Part shown: positions 56,097 through 64,000 of the stretch, one piece after another | How positions within the stretch are numbered: position 1 is the stretch's first letter | Layout: each line of letters begins with the position of its first letter | Assembly (NCBI GenBank): GCA_023451825.1 | Contig: JAEXYA010000066.1 | Span: 1-64,000 of the forward strand | Origin: Pseudomonadota bacterium | Lineage (GTDB): Bacteria; Pseudomonadota; Alphaproteobacteria; Rhizobiales; Xanthobacteraceae | Direction of reading: 5' to 3' | DNA length: 64,000 bases | The notes under the pieces: model-generated | The model's database searches: none | What the model was told of the DNA's origin: nothing | The model's input: only the letters and a program-made list of their open reading frames with translations | Made by a program: the position numbers and the translations under genes

Positions 56097-57788
56097 CTAA
56101 GCCGCACGCACCGCAGTCAGGAACTTGCCGACTTCATCCTTCAAGCGCGTCGAATCCGACGATAGAGATTGCGCCGCGGACAGCACCTGCGTCGATGCCG
56201 AACCGGTTTCGCTCGCGCCACGCTGGACGTCGGTGATGTTCGACGAAACCTGCAAGGTGCCCTGCGCCGCCTGCTGGACGTTGCGCGAGATTTCCTGCGT
56301 AGCAGCACCCTGCTCTTCCACGGCGGATGCAATGGTGGAGGCGATCTCGGACATGCGACCGATGGTGTCGCCGATTTCCTTGATGGCTCCCACGGATTCC
56401 TGCGTGGCCGCCTGGATGCCGGAAATCTGGGTCGAGATCTCGCCGGTTGCCTTGGCGGTCTGCTCGGCCAGTGCCTTCACTTCCGACGCGACCACTGCAA
56501 AGCCACGCCCCGCCTCGCCTGCACGTGCGGCTTCGATGGTGGCGTTCAGCGCCAGCAGATTGGTCTGACCCGCGATGTTGTTGATCAGCTCGACCACGTC
56601 ACCGATCCGAGACGCCGCCGTGGCGAGTTCGCTGACGCGATCATTGGTCTTGCGTGCCTGATCCACCGCCTGATTGGCGATATTGGCCGACTCCTGCACC
56701 TGACGGCTGATCTCGTTGACCGACGATGCCATCTCTTCGGTCGCCGATGCCACTGACTGCACATTGGTGGACGCCTGCTCGGACGCGGCTGCAACCGAGG
56801 TCGTCAATTCCTGCGAACGTTCGGCCGTGGCGGTCAGCGTGGTTGCCGAGGCTTCGAGTTCGGTGGAGGCCGAGGACACGGTCTCCACGATCTCGCCGAT
56901 CATGGCTTCGAAATTGCGCGTAATGCCATCGACGCGGCGACCGCGTTCGATTTTGGCTTCGGCATCCACGGCGGCGGCTTCATCTGCCGCGCGCTTGTCG
57001 ATTAGGGCCTGCTTGAACACCTGAAGTGTGTCGGCCATGGCGCCGATCTCGGTCTTTTCGCCCTGATGCGGCACATGTGCGCTGAGATCGCCGGCGCCGA
57101 GCGCCTGCATCGGCTTTACGATCGAAGCGATACCCGACGAGACATCCTTGACCAGATAAACGCCGACACCAATGCCGACCACAGCAGCCAGGCCGAGTAC
57201 GATCGCCAGGATCATGAATGCCGAATTGTAGCTGTCCGTCGCATTATGACCGGCCGTGTCTGCGCCCTTGTCGTTCAGCTCGATCGCCTTCCGCAGAGCA
57301 AAGTCGGCCTTGGCACCGAGCGGGTTGACGGTGTTGAGATTCAGGTCGCTGGCTTCCACATGGCTCTTACCGATATTCTTGCGGGTCAGTGCAAACACTT
57401 CCTGACTGCGCGCCAGGTAGTTCTTCCACTCGTTCGACCAATCGTTGAAGATCGCGCGTTCTTCGGCACCCGAAATCAGCTTCTGATAAGCACCGGCTTC
57501 GTCCGCAGCGCGCTGGACGATCTTTTCGATGCCGGCTTCGGTCTTCTGCATCTGCTCGGTATTGGCGGACAGAATATGCGCACGCACCAGGTTGCGATAG
57601 TCGATCGTAGTCGCTCGAAGTGCACCGAGAGCACGGACGCTCGGCAGCCAGTTCTTCTGAATTTCCGACGCATTGGCGTTGATCATCTGCATCTTGTTGA
57701 CGGCCAGGAGGCCCATCGCCGTCATGGCAATCAGCAGAAACGAAATGACGACGGTGATCTTAGTGCGAATAGAGAAACTGGCGAGCAT
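56097..57788 (-). CDS. Methyl-accepting chemotaxis protein 1
   Basis: A 563-residue chemoreceptor. First transmembrane segment at about 12-30, a four-helix-bundle-type periplasmic sensor (about 31-185), second segment (about 190-215), HAMP (about 216-270), and a long coiled-coil signalling domain whose hairpin tip has the conserved NLLALNATIEAARAGE. It senses a ligand outside the cell and controls CheA. The ATG at 57788 fits the start MLASFSIRTKITV. No che genes in this window. The signalling part is nearly the same as in the two receptors upstream. Confidence 0.9.
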   Translation of the reverse strand: MLASFSIRTKITVVISFLLIAMTAMGLLAVNKMQMINANASEIQKNWLPSVRALGALRATTIDYRNLVRAHILSANTEQMQKTEAGIEKIVQRAADEAGAYQKLISGAEERAIFNDWSNEWKNYLARSQEVFALTRKNIGKSHVEASDLNLNTVNPLGAKADFALRKAIELNDKGADTAGHNATDSYNSAFMILAIVLGLAAVVGIGVGVYLVKDVSSGIASIVKPMQALGAGDLSAHVPHQGEKTEIGAMADTLQVFKQALIDKRAADEAAAVDAEAKIERGRRVDGITRNFEAMIGEIVETVSSASTELEASATTLTATAERSQELTTSVAAASEQASTNVQSVASATEEMASSVNEISRQVQESANIANQAVDQARKTNDRVSELATAASRIGDVVELINNIAGQTNLLALNATIEAARAGEAGRGFAVVASEVKALAEQTAKATGEISTQISGIQAATQESVGAIKEIGDTIGRMSEIASTIASAVEEQGAATQEISRNVQQAAQGTLQVSSNITDVQRGASETGSASTQVLSAAQSLSSDSTRLKDEVGKFLTAVRAA

Positions 57789-58008
57789 AACTATTCTATC
57801 CCTCGGTTTTCGACCGTTGGCGGAGCAAATGAACAAAGCTGGATTTTCTTGTTTCCGCGGGGCAGCCCAGGCCGCCAGGGGCCTCAGTCAGGCGCGGATT
57901 GGAATCAGATATTCATTATCTGAATGGCTGCGACCTTGACTGCAGAAAGTTAAAAAGCGGTGCAACCGTAGCGGCGGCGGGGGCGCAACGGATTCAGATT
58001 CCACTGTC

Positions 58009-58045
58009 CCGTAAATAGAAAGGGCCGGCGCAGCAGCGCCGGCCC
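58009..58045 (-). terminator. Intrinsic terminator after the second chemoreceptor
   Basis: A perfect 10-bp stem GGGCCGGCGC (58022-58031) / GCGCCGGCCC (58036-58045), loop AGCA, followed on the minus strand by TTTCTATTTA. Confidence 0.88.
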
Positions 58046-58062
58046 GTCTTGAAATCCGACAA

Positions 58063-60066
58063 TCAGGCAGCTCGCACGGTGTCGAGGAAACGACCGACCT
58101 GTTGCTTGAGCCGGCCGCTCTCGGACGAGAGCGACTGCGCCGCCGACAACACCTGCGACGACGCCGTTCCGGTCTCGCTGGCGCCGCGCTGGACATCGAC
58201 AATGTTCGACGACACTTCGCGGGTGCCGTGGGCCGCCTGCTGGACGTTGCGGGCGATCTCCTGCGTGGCTGCACCTTGCTCTTCGACGGCCGAGGCAATG
58301 GTGGAAGCGATCTCCGACATCTGTCCGATGGTGGTGCCGATTTCCTGGATCGCCGACACCGATTCGTCGGTCGCCGTCTGGATGCTGGCGATCTGTGCAC
58401 TGATTTCGCCGGTCGCTTTTGCGGTCTGTTCAGCCAGCGCCTTCACCTCGGCCGCCACGACGGCGAAGCCACGGCCGGCATCGCCCGCGCGCGCTGCTTC
58501 GATGGTGGCATTGAGCGCCAGCAGGTTCGTCTGACCCGCGATCGTGTTGATCAATTCGACCACCGCCCCGATCCGGCCGGCTGCGCGCGACAACTCGCCG
58601 ACGCGATCATTGGTCTTCTGGGCCTGATCCACCGCAGCATTGGCGATGCGGGCGGATTCCTGCACCTGACGGCTGATCTCGTTGATCGAAGATGCCATCT
58701 CCTCCGTCGACGACGCCACCGACTGCACATTGGTGGATGCCTCTTCCGAGGCAGCAGCGACCACAGTGGTGAGCTCCTGCGAGCGCTCCGCGGTCGATGT
58801 CAGCATGCCGGCCGAGCCTTCCAGCTCACCCGATGCGGAGGAAACCGCCTCGACGATCTGGCCGACAGCTGCCTCGAAATCATCGGCGAGACGCACCATG
58901 TCACGGCGGCGCTGCAGGGCCGCCTGCTGATCCTGGGACAGCTTGGCTTCGGCCTCGACCCGTGCCTTCTCTTCCGCTTTCACCTTGAAGCCCTCAACGG
59001 CGCGGGCCATGTCGCCGACTTCATCCTTGCGGTTGAGGCCCGGCAGTCTGACGCTGAAGTCGCCATCGGCAAGACGCTTCATGCCTGCTGTCAGACCCGA
59101 CAGCGGGCCGATGATGCCACGTGCGATGAGGAAGGCGATGACGAGGCCGATCACGGTAGATGCGGCTGCGACCACCGTCTGCAGCGTCGTCGTAGTGGAG
59201 ATCTGGTCGTTGGTCGCCGCGACCGTCTGCGACTGCACCTGCTGGATCCCCGTCTTGACCACCTCGACCCGCTCAATGGCATCGACGATCAGCGGATTGA
59301 TCGACTTGTTGAAGATCGCATCGGAGGCTTGCATGCTGGCCGCCGCCTTGTCGAACAGCGCCGCATAGCTCTTCAGGTTGGTACGGATCGTGCCGAACAA
59401 CGCTGCCAGCGTCGGCGGCATCTGCATCTTTTCCATCTCGCCGATCTGCTGCTCGGCGATACGCGCCTGGTCCTTGAAGGATTCGATGTGCTTGTCGTCA
59501 CGGCTGGAAAAGAAGCGCCAGTTGGCGATCTGCACCATCAGTGTGTCGGCTTCCAGCTTGGTCGATCCCTGACCATACATCGTGTTGCGCGTGCTGATCG
59601 TGAGCTTGCGCAGGCTTGACGACAGTTTATCACCCGCCTCCTGGAGCAATTCGCGCCCGACGACGACCTGTTTGACGGCCTCGCCAAGCGCCTGTCGCTG
59701 CTTGGTCACCTCGGCGAGATCTTTTGCGATCGCCTGATAGGCGGTGCGGCGCTCTTCCGACCGGCTCGCTTTCATCACGGTATCAACGCTGGTCACCAGA
59801 CCGACCAGCCGCTTGTCCGCATCGGCAATCGCCGCTTCGTCCTGGTCGAAGGAATAACGCAGGATCGCGCCACGGACAGCCTGCAGCTCCGACGCCACTT
59901 CGGCGGCACGGATGGTGTTATTCGACAGCTGGGTCATGGCGCCGACGCGCGTGCCGACTTCCGTGATCTGCCAGACCGCAAAGCCAGAACTCGCCAGCCC
60001 GAACAGCACCAGGGCGCCGAAGCCGCCATAGAGGCGACCGCGAATGCGAAGATTGAGCAGTGACAT
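58063..60066 (-). CDS. Methyl-accepting chemotaxis protein 2
   Basis: A 667-residue chemoreceptor. First membrane helix (about 8-30), a longer helical sensor (about 31-280), second helix (about 285-310) with HAMP, and the signalling hairpin (NLLALNATIEAARAGDAGRGF). Sensor sequence differs from the first and third receptors, so the ligand probably differs. Start ATG 60066: AAGGA lies 9 nt upstream, whereas it would abut the ATG at 60075. Only 31 bp follow the third receptor, so the two are probably one transcript. Confidence 0.9.
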   Translation of the reverse strand: MSLLNLRIRGRLYGGFGALVLFGLASSGFAVWQITEVGTRVGAMTQLSNNTIRAAEVASELQAVRGAILRYSFDQDEAAIADADKRLVGLVTSVDTVMKASRSEERRTAYQAIAKDLAEVTKQRQALGEAVKQVVVGRELLQEAGDKLSSSLRKLTISTRNTMYGQGSTKLEADTLMVQIANWRFFSSRDDKHIESFKDQARIAEQQIGEMEKMQMPPTLAALFGTIRTNLKSYAALFDKAAASMQASDAIFNKSINPLIVDAIERVEVVKTGIQQVQSQTVAATNDQISTTTTLQTVVAAASTVIGLVIAFLIARGIIGPLSGLTAGMKRLADGDFSVRLPGLNRKDEVGDMARAVEGFKVKAEEKARVEAEAKLSQDQQAALQRRRDMVRLADDFEAAVGQIVEAVSSASGELEGSAGMLTSTAERSQELTTVVAAASEEASTNVQSVASSTEEMASSINEISRQVQESARIANAAVDQAQKTNDRVGELSRAAGRIGAVVELINTIAGQTNLLALNATIEAARAGDAGRGFAVVAAEVKALAEQTAKATGEISAQIASIQTATDESVSAIQEIGTTIGQMSEIASTIASAVEEQGAATQEIARNVQQAAHGTREVSSNIVDVQRGASETGTASSQVLSAAQSLSSESGRLKQQVGRFLDTVRAA

Positions 60067-60097
60067 TGCTGGCATTCCTTACTGGATCAACGAAACG

Positions 60098-62128
60098 TTA
60101 GGCGGCCCTGACAGAGTCGAGGAAGCGGCCGACTTCGAGCTTGAGTCGCCCGCTCTCGCTGGAGAGCGATTGCGCGGCGGAGAGAACCTGTGACGAGGCG
60201 GAGCCAGTGGCCGTCGCGCCGCGCTGAACGTCAGCGATATTTGCGCTGACCTGCAGCGTGCCCTGGGCGGCCTGCTGGACGTTTCGCGCGATCTCCTGGG
60301 TCGCGGCGCCCTGCTCTTCCACCGCCGAAGCGATCGTGGAGGCAATCTCGGACATGCGGCCGATCGTGTTGCCGATCTCGGCGATCGCATTCACCGATTC
60401 CTGCGTCGCCGTCTGGATGCCGGAAATCTGCTGGGAGATCTCGCTCGTTGCGCTGGCGGTCTGCTGCGCGAGTGCCTTCACTTCGGACGCAACGACGGCG
60501 AAGCCACGTCCGGCATCGCCGGCACGGGCTGCCTCAATGGTCGCGTTCAGAGCGAGAAGGTTGGTCTGGCTCGCGATCGTGTTGATCAGTTCGACAACGT
60601 CACCGATGCGGGCAGCCGCTTTCGCCAGTTCGGCGACGCGCTCATTGGTCTGGCGGGCCTGTTCCACCGCGGAATTGGCGATTCCTGCTGATTCTTGGAC
60701 CTGCCGGCTAATTTCATTGATCGAGGACGACATCTCTTCCGTCGATGAGGCCACCGCCTGGACGTTACCCGAGGCCTCGTCGGACGCGTTGGCGACCGCC
60801 ACTGTGAGCTGCTTGGCCTGTTCGGCGGTTGCCGTCAGCCCTCCGGCGGACTCTTCCAGTTGTGACGACGCCGAAGAAACATTCTCGACGATGTTGCCGA
60901 CCGCCCGCTCGAAACCATCGGCGAGCTCAGCCATCTCACGCTGACGCATTGCCGCGGCCTGACTGTCCTGATCGACCCGCGCGGCGGCTTCATCGCGCGC
61001 CTTGCGCTCCGCATTGTCACGGATGACCGTGACGGTTTTGGCGATGTCGCCAATCTCGTCACCGCGCCGGGCGCCGGGGATCACGATATTCAGATCGCCA
61101 CCGGCCATCCGCCCCATGGCGGCATTGAGGCGCGTCATCGGCCGGGCGACGCCGAGGAAGCTGAACACCATCGATGCCACCAGCACGGCGACGACGGCGA
61201 TGCCGAGCGCCAGATTGATCTGACCCGAACGCTCCATGGTCGTCGCAGCCTGGTTGCGGGCATCGCTGACCGCCAGTTTGGCATTTGCAACTGCCAACGA
61301 CACCAGTTCGCCTGCCGAGGCCGCAGTCGGCGTCAGCTTCTTGCGGACGATATCGGTCTTCTGATCGTTGACCTGAATGGCCTCGTCGGTTGCCGTCATG
61401 AATTTTCGCATGTCGGCGCTGAGCTGGGTCAGGCCATTCTGCACCAGCTCGCTGTCTTCGATGACGCTGGCCTTGGCGAGCGCGTCGTTCAGCGCTTTCG
61501 CCTTGGTGACGATCAGCCCCTTCTGGACGATCTCGTTCAATGAGGCATAACGCCAGGCAGCCGCCTGCACCGCATTGACGGCGTTGTCTGCGACCTTGAG
61601 GTGATTTTCGACGTCGTTCCAGTTCGGCGCCTGGTTGACTGCCGTGGTGAGACGCATCTGTTCGAGGTGCCTGTTCCAGTCGAGCACGGCGACGTTGCGG
61701 GTGCGATACAGATCGAGCAGCTTCTTCTGCAGGGCGGCCATTTCTTCCGCGGCGGCGACATAGGATGCCGTCAACGCCTTGATCCTCGCAAAATTGTCCC
61801 GGTTTTCCTGGCGGAGCGCGGCGGCGATGTTCGTATCCAGAATCGCGTCCTGCGCTGCCTTTGCCGATTTGATCTCGGCCACGCTTTTGTCCATCTCGGG
61901 CGTCGTGATCGCGACCCGCAAACTCTGGCTCGCCGTCTGCATGCTGCGCATGAGCGCATCTGCCTCGCGCGTGCCGTCAGCGATCTGCTGCTGTACGTCG
62001 GCACGGCGATTGACGTCGGAGACCTCGGCCTCCGTATGCATCTGGTTGGCAACCACGCCAATGGACAACAGAATGCCGATCAATCCGGCCAAACCGAGTT
62101 TGTTACCGACGCGATTGATCTTCACCAT
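60098..62128 (-). CDS. Methyl-accepting chemotaxis protein 3
   Basis: A 676-residue chemoreceptor, first in transcription order. Membrane helix at about 11-30 (LGLAGLIGILLSIGVVAN), long helical sensor domain (about 31-300), second helix (about 305-330; LGIAVVAVLVASMVFSFLG), HAMP, then the conserved signalling domain. ATG 62128 gives MVKINRVGNKLGL, with GGAAAG upstream; the longer open frame is Arg/Ala-rich and improbable. It precedes chemoreceptor 2 by 31 bp. Confidence 0.9.
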   Translation of the reverse strand: MVKINRVGNKLGLAGLIGILLSIGVVANQMHTEAEVSDVNRRADVQQQIADGTREADALMRSMQTASQSLRVAITTPEMDKSVAEIKSAKAAQDAILDTNIAAALRQENRDNFARIKALTASYVAAAEEMAALQKKLLDLYRTRNVAVLDWNRHLEQMRLTTAVNQAPNWNDVENHLKVADNAVNAVQAAAWRYASLNEIVQKGLIVTKAKALNDALAKASVIEDSELVQNGLTQLSADMRKFMTATDEAIQVNDQKTDIVRKKLTPTAASAGELVSLAVANAKLAVSDARNQAATTMERSGQINLALGIAVVAVLVASMVFSFLGVARPMTRLNAAMGRMAGGDLNIVIPGARRGDEIGDIAKTVTVIRDNAERKARDEAAARVDQDSQAAAMRQREMAELADGFERAVGNIVENVSSASSQLEESAGGLTATAEQAKQLTVAVANASDEASGNVQAVASSTEEMSSSINEISRQVQESAGIANSAVEQARQTNERVAELAKAAARIGDVVELINTIASQTNLLALNATIEAARAGDAGRGFAVVASEVKALAQQTASATSEISQQISGIQTATQESVNAIAEIGNTIGRMSEIASTIASAVEEQGAATQEIARNVQQAAQGTLQVSANIADVQRGATATGSASSQVLSAAQSLSSESGRLKLEVGRFLDSVRAA

Positions 62129-62442
62129 GCCACTCACTTTCCGGAAGGCACGAACCGGCCCGCGCGCAGACGAAGCCTGCACGGCTGGGGGCGGCACTGC
62201 CCAACAGACGCTAAAACGACGGAGATGTTGAAGCAGCAAACGACATGCGCTGCCCGCGAGGACGACGACCTGAGTGGTCACGACCCGAGAGGGTCTTAAG
62301 GATCAGCCGCGAACCGCGCGGGCCTGTTCTCGCGGGTTCAGGGATACCACTGCATTCCTGACACAATCGTTAATTGACGGGCCGGGTCGCATCCACCACG
62401 CTGCACAAATGTCGTGCAGGAAAGCGCTGAAATCGCAGGCGT
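62129..62442. other. Region between glt operon end and chemoreceptor genes
   Basis: Must hold the chemoreceptor promoter and the end of the glt-like transcript, both on the minus strand. An imperfect hairpin near 62,310-62,335 (GAACCGCGCG with CGCGGGTTC) may be the terminator but lacks a clear U-tract. No gene seen. Confidence 0.45.
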
Positions 62443-63174
62443 TCAGTGTGACAGAATCTTGGACAGGAATTGCTGCGCGCGATCGCTTCGCGGGTGGCCG
62501 AAGAAGTCTTCCTTCTGTGCATCCTCGACGATTTCGCCGCCATCCATGAAGATGACGCGGTTCGCGACCTTCTTGGCAAAGCCCATTTCGTGGGTCACCA
62601 CCATCATGGTCATGCCTTCCTTGGCGAGTTCGACCATGACATCGAGCACTTCATTGATCATCTCCGGATCGAGCGCCGAAGTCGGCTCGTCGAACAGCAT
62701 GCAGATCGGATCCATCACCAGCGCGCGTGCGATAGCGACGCGCTGCTGCTGACCACCCGAAAGCTGGCCCGGATATTTCTCGGCATGCGCGGTCAGCCCG
62801 ACGCGCTCCAGCATCGCCATCGCTTTCTTGCGCGCCGCGTCTTCCTTGCGGCCGAGCACGATGGTCTGGCCGAGGCACAGATTCTCGACGATCTTCAGAT
62901 GGGGGAACAGTTCGAAATGCTGAAACACCATGCCGACGCGCGAGCGAAGCTTAGGCAGATCCTTTTTCATCTTCGTGACGTCGAGACCATCGACGGTGAT
63001 GGTGCCTTCCTGCACCGGCTCCAGCGCATTCACCGTCTTGATGAGGGTCGATTTTCCGGAGCCCGACGGACCGCAGACGACGACGACCTCCCCTTTCTCC
63101 ACCTGCGTCGTGCAGTTCTTCAGCACCTGAAACTGCGGATTGTACCACTTGCTGACTTTATCGAGGGTGATCAT
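62443..63174 (-). CDS. gltL: Polar amino acid ABC transporter ATPase, GltL/AapP-like
   Basis: A 243-residue ABC ATPase (a further ATG at 63180 adds two residues). Walker A GPSGSGKSTLIK (about 34-45), Q-loop, signature LSGGQQQRVAIARAL, Walker B ICMLFDEPTSALD and the switch His in VVTHEMGFA. These match the glutamate/aspartate and general amino-acid importers. It powers the two permeases encoded just upstream in the same minus-strand operon. Most members need a periplasmic binding protein, which would lie to the right of the window. Confidence 0.92.
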   Translation of the reverse strand: MITLDKVSKWYNPQFQVLKNCTTQVEKGEVVVVCGPSGSGKSTLIKTVNALEPVQEGTITVDGLDVTKMKKDLPKLRSRVGMVFQHFELFPHLKIVENLCLGQTIVLGRKEDAARKKAMAMLERVGLTAHAEKYPGQLSGGQQQRVAIARALVMDPICMLFDEPTSALDPEMINEVLDVMVELAKEGMTMMVVTHEMGFAKKVANRVIFMDGGEIVEDAQKEDFFGHPRSDRAQQFLSKILSH

Positions 63175-63197
63175 GGGCATGGGGACAACCGTGCTGA

Positions 63198-63890
63198 CTA
63201 GCGGATGATGCTGATGCGCTTTTGCAAGCGCTTCACGAAATAGGACGCGGTGAAGCTGATCACGAAATAGACCACCGCCGCGAACAGATACATTTCAGTG
63301 AGACGTCCGTCGCGCTGCGCGACCTTGGCTGCGGCACCGAGGAAGTCAGTGATCGACAGCACATAGACCAGCGACGTGTCCTGAAACAAAACGATGGTCT
63401 GGGTGAAGATCACCGGCAGCATGTTGCGAAACGCCTGTGGCAGCGTCACGTAGCGCATCACGCCACGGTAATTGAGACCGATCGCATAACCGGCCATGAC
63501 CTGCCCGCGCGGTACCGACTGAATGCCGGCGCGCATGATCTCGGCGAAATAGGCAGCTTCGAACAGCGTGAAGGTGATGATGGTCGACGTGTAGGCACCG
63601 ACCTGCACCGGCTGATCGGCGCGGATGATCCACTGTCCGATATAGGGACTGAGGAAGTAGAACAGGAAGATCACCAAGACCAGCGGCAGCGAGCGCATTA
63701 GGTTGACATAGCTCGCCGCGATGCCCGAGAGCACCGCGTTGGACGACAGCCGCATCATCGCGATCAGGGTGCCCAGGATCAGGCCGAAGACGGTTGCGAT
63801 CGCCGTCAGGGTCAGGGTGAACACCATGCCCTGATAAAAGAGGTAAGGGAGGCTGCGCCAGATAACGTCGAAATCGAATGTGCTGAACAT
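63198..63890 (-). CDS. gltK: Amino acid ABC transporter permease, GltK-like
   Basis: A 230-residue permease with about five membrane helices and the EAA-type cytoplasmic loop (EIMRAGIQSVPRGQVMAGYAIGLNYRG) that contacts the ATPase. The N-terminus (FSTFDFDVIWRSLPYLFYQGMVFTLTL) and GTLIAMMRLSSN are typical of the second subunit of glutamate/aspartate importers. It follows the other permease gene with only 3 bp between, and precedes gltL by 17-23 bp. Confidence 0.9.
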   Translation of the reverse strand: MFSTFDFDVIWRSLPYLFYQGMVFTLTLTAIATVFGLILGTLIAMMRLSSNAVLSGIAASYVNLMRSLPLVLVIFLFYFLSPYIGQWIIRADQPVQVGAYTSTIITFTLFEAAYFAEIMRAGIQSVPRGQVMAGYAIGLNYRGVMRYVTLPQAFRNMLPVIFTQTIVLFQDTSLVYVLSITDFLGAAAKVAQRDGRLTEMYLFAAVVYFVISFTASYFVKRLQKRISIIR

Positions 63891-63893
63891 CGC

Positions 63894-64000
63894 TTATTTC
63901 CCCACATTGAAGCCGGGGATGACCAGCCGCTTCTCAATCAGACGCATGCCGATCGTGACGACGGCGCTCAGCAACAGATAGATGCCCGCTGCAGCTGTGA
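63894..64000 (-). CDS. gltJ: Amino acid ABC transporter permease, GltJ-like, 3' end only
   Basis: The window ends inside this gene. The visible C-terminal 34 residues (AAAGIYLLLSAVVTIGMRLIE, then KRLVIPGFNVGK) match the last membrane helix and tail of the first permease subunit of glutamate/aspartate importers. Stop TAA at 63,896-63,894, 3 bp before gltK. Upstream part and start are outside the window. Confidence 0.8.
   Translation of the reverse strand, partial: TAAAGIYLLLSAVVTIGMRLIEKRLVIPGFNVGK

Overview
The window is high-GC alphaproteobacterial chromosome. Gene content (DUF1236 and DUF3096 proteins, a SleB cell-wall hydrolase, CsbD, an MctP-type symporter with DUF3311, many small Ala/Gly-rich secreted proteins) and the dense palindromic intergenic repeats fit the Bradyrhizobium/Rhodopseudomonas/Tardiphaga group (Nitrobacteraceae). 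That placement is inferred from content, not from a marker-gene comparison. I see no rRNA, tRNA, CRISPR array, prophage, integrase or transposase. This is mostly core and metabolic chromosome.

Layout. 1-5.3 kb: AmpG-like MFS exporter with a small coupled gene, then a TonB-dependent receptor facing an AraC regulator across a palindromic intergenic region. 5.4-9.1 kb: a four-gene marR-FUSC-DUF1656-HlyD efflux operon whose junctions are ATGA overlaps, with a palindromic operator candidate before marR. 9.1-18.4 kb: secreted protein, acuI-like reductase, MFS carrier, SleB hydrolase, a pyruvate phosphate dikinase with a histone-H1-like Lys/Ala tail, and two small genes (DUF3096, DUF1236). 18.6-28.3 kb: a duplicated-module protein, glyQS, an S49 peptidase, a TrmN6-like methyltransferase with DUF2007, octaprenyl diphosphate synthase, and an alpha/beta hydrolase that runs through a repeat into antisense of ispB. 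28.3-38.3 kb: amidase, KgtP-like carrier with a molybdopterin enzyme, hydrolase-OsmC fusion, dihydroorotase, and a ygfZ-tag-HD-phosphatase run. 38.4-53.3 kb: DUF2339 membrane protein, poxB, His-rich cupin, CsbD, trhO-slyX, a frameshifted acyl-CoA synthetase, ptrB, a divergent hemC, an MctP-like symporter and an old yellow enzyme. 53.4-64 kb: Gly/Arg-rich secreted protein, NodU-type carbamoyltransferase, three chemoreceptors in a row, and the downstream end of a glutamate/aspartate-type ABC transporter operon that leaves the window.

Together the genes suggest a metabolically flexible heterotroph using organic acids (KgtP, MctP, PoxB, PPDK), amino acids and aromatic or xenobiotic substrates, with motility control and TonB-dependent uptake. 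No single pathway is complete here.

The most interesting points are the H1-like tail on PPDK, the repeat-driven C-terminal extension of the hydrolase at 27.1-28.2 kb, the divergent HemC, the isolated NodU-type carbamoyltransferase, a strong plus-strand terminator with no gene in front of it at 23.35 kb, and at least six families of palindromic repeats at gene ends.
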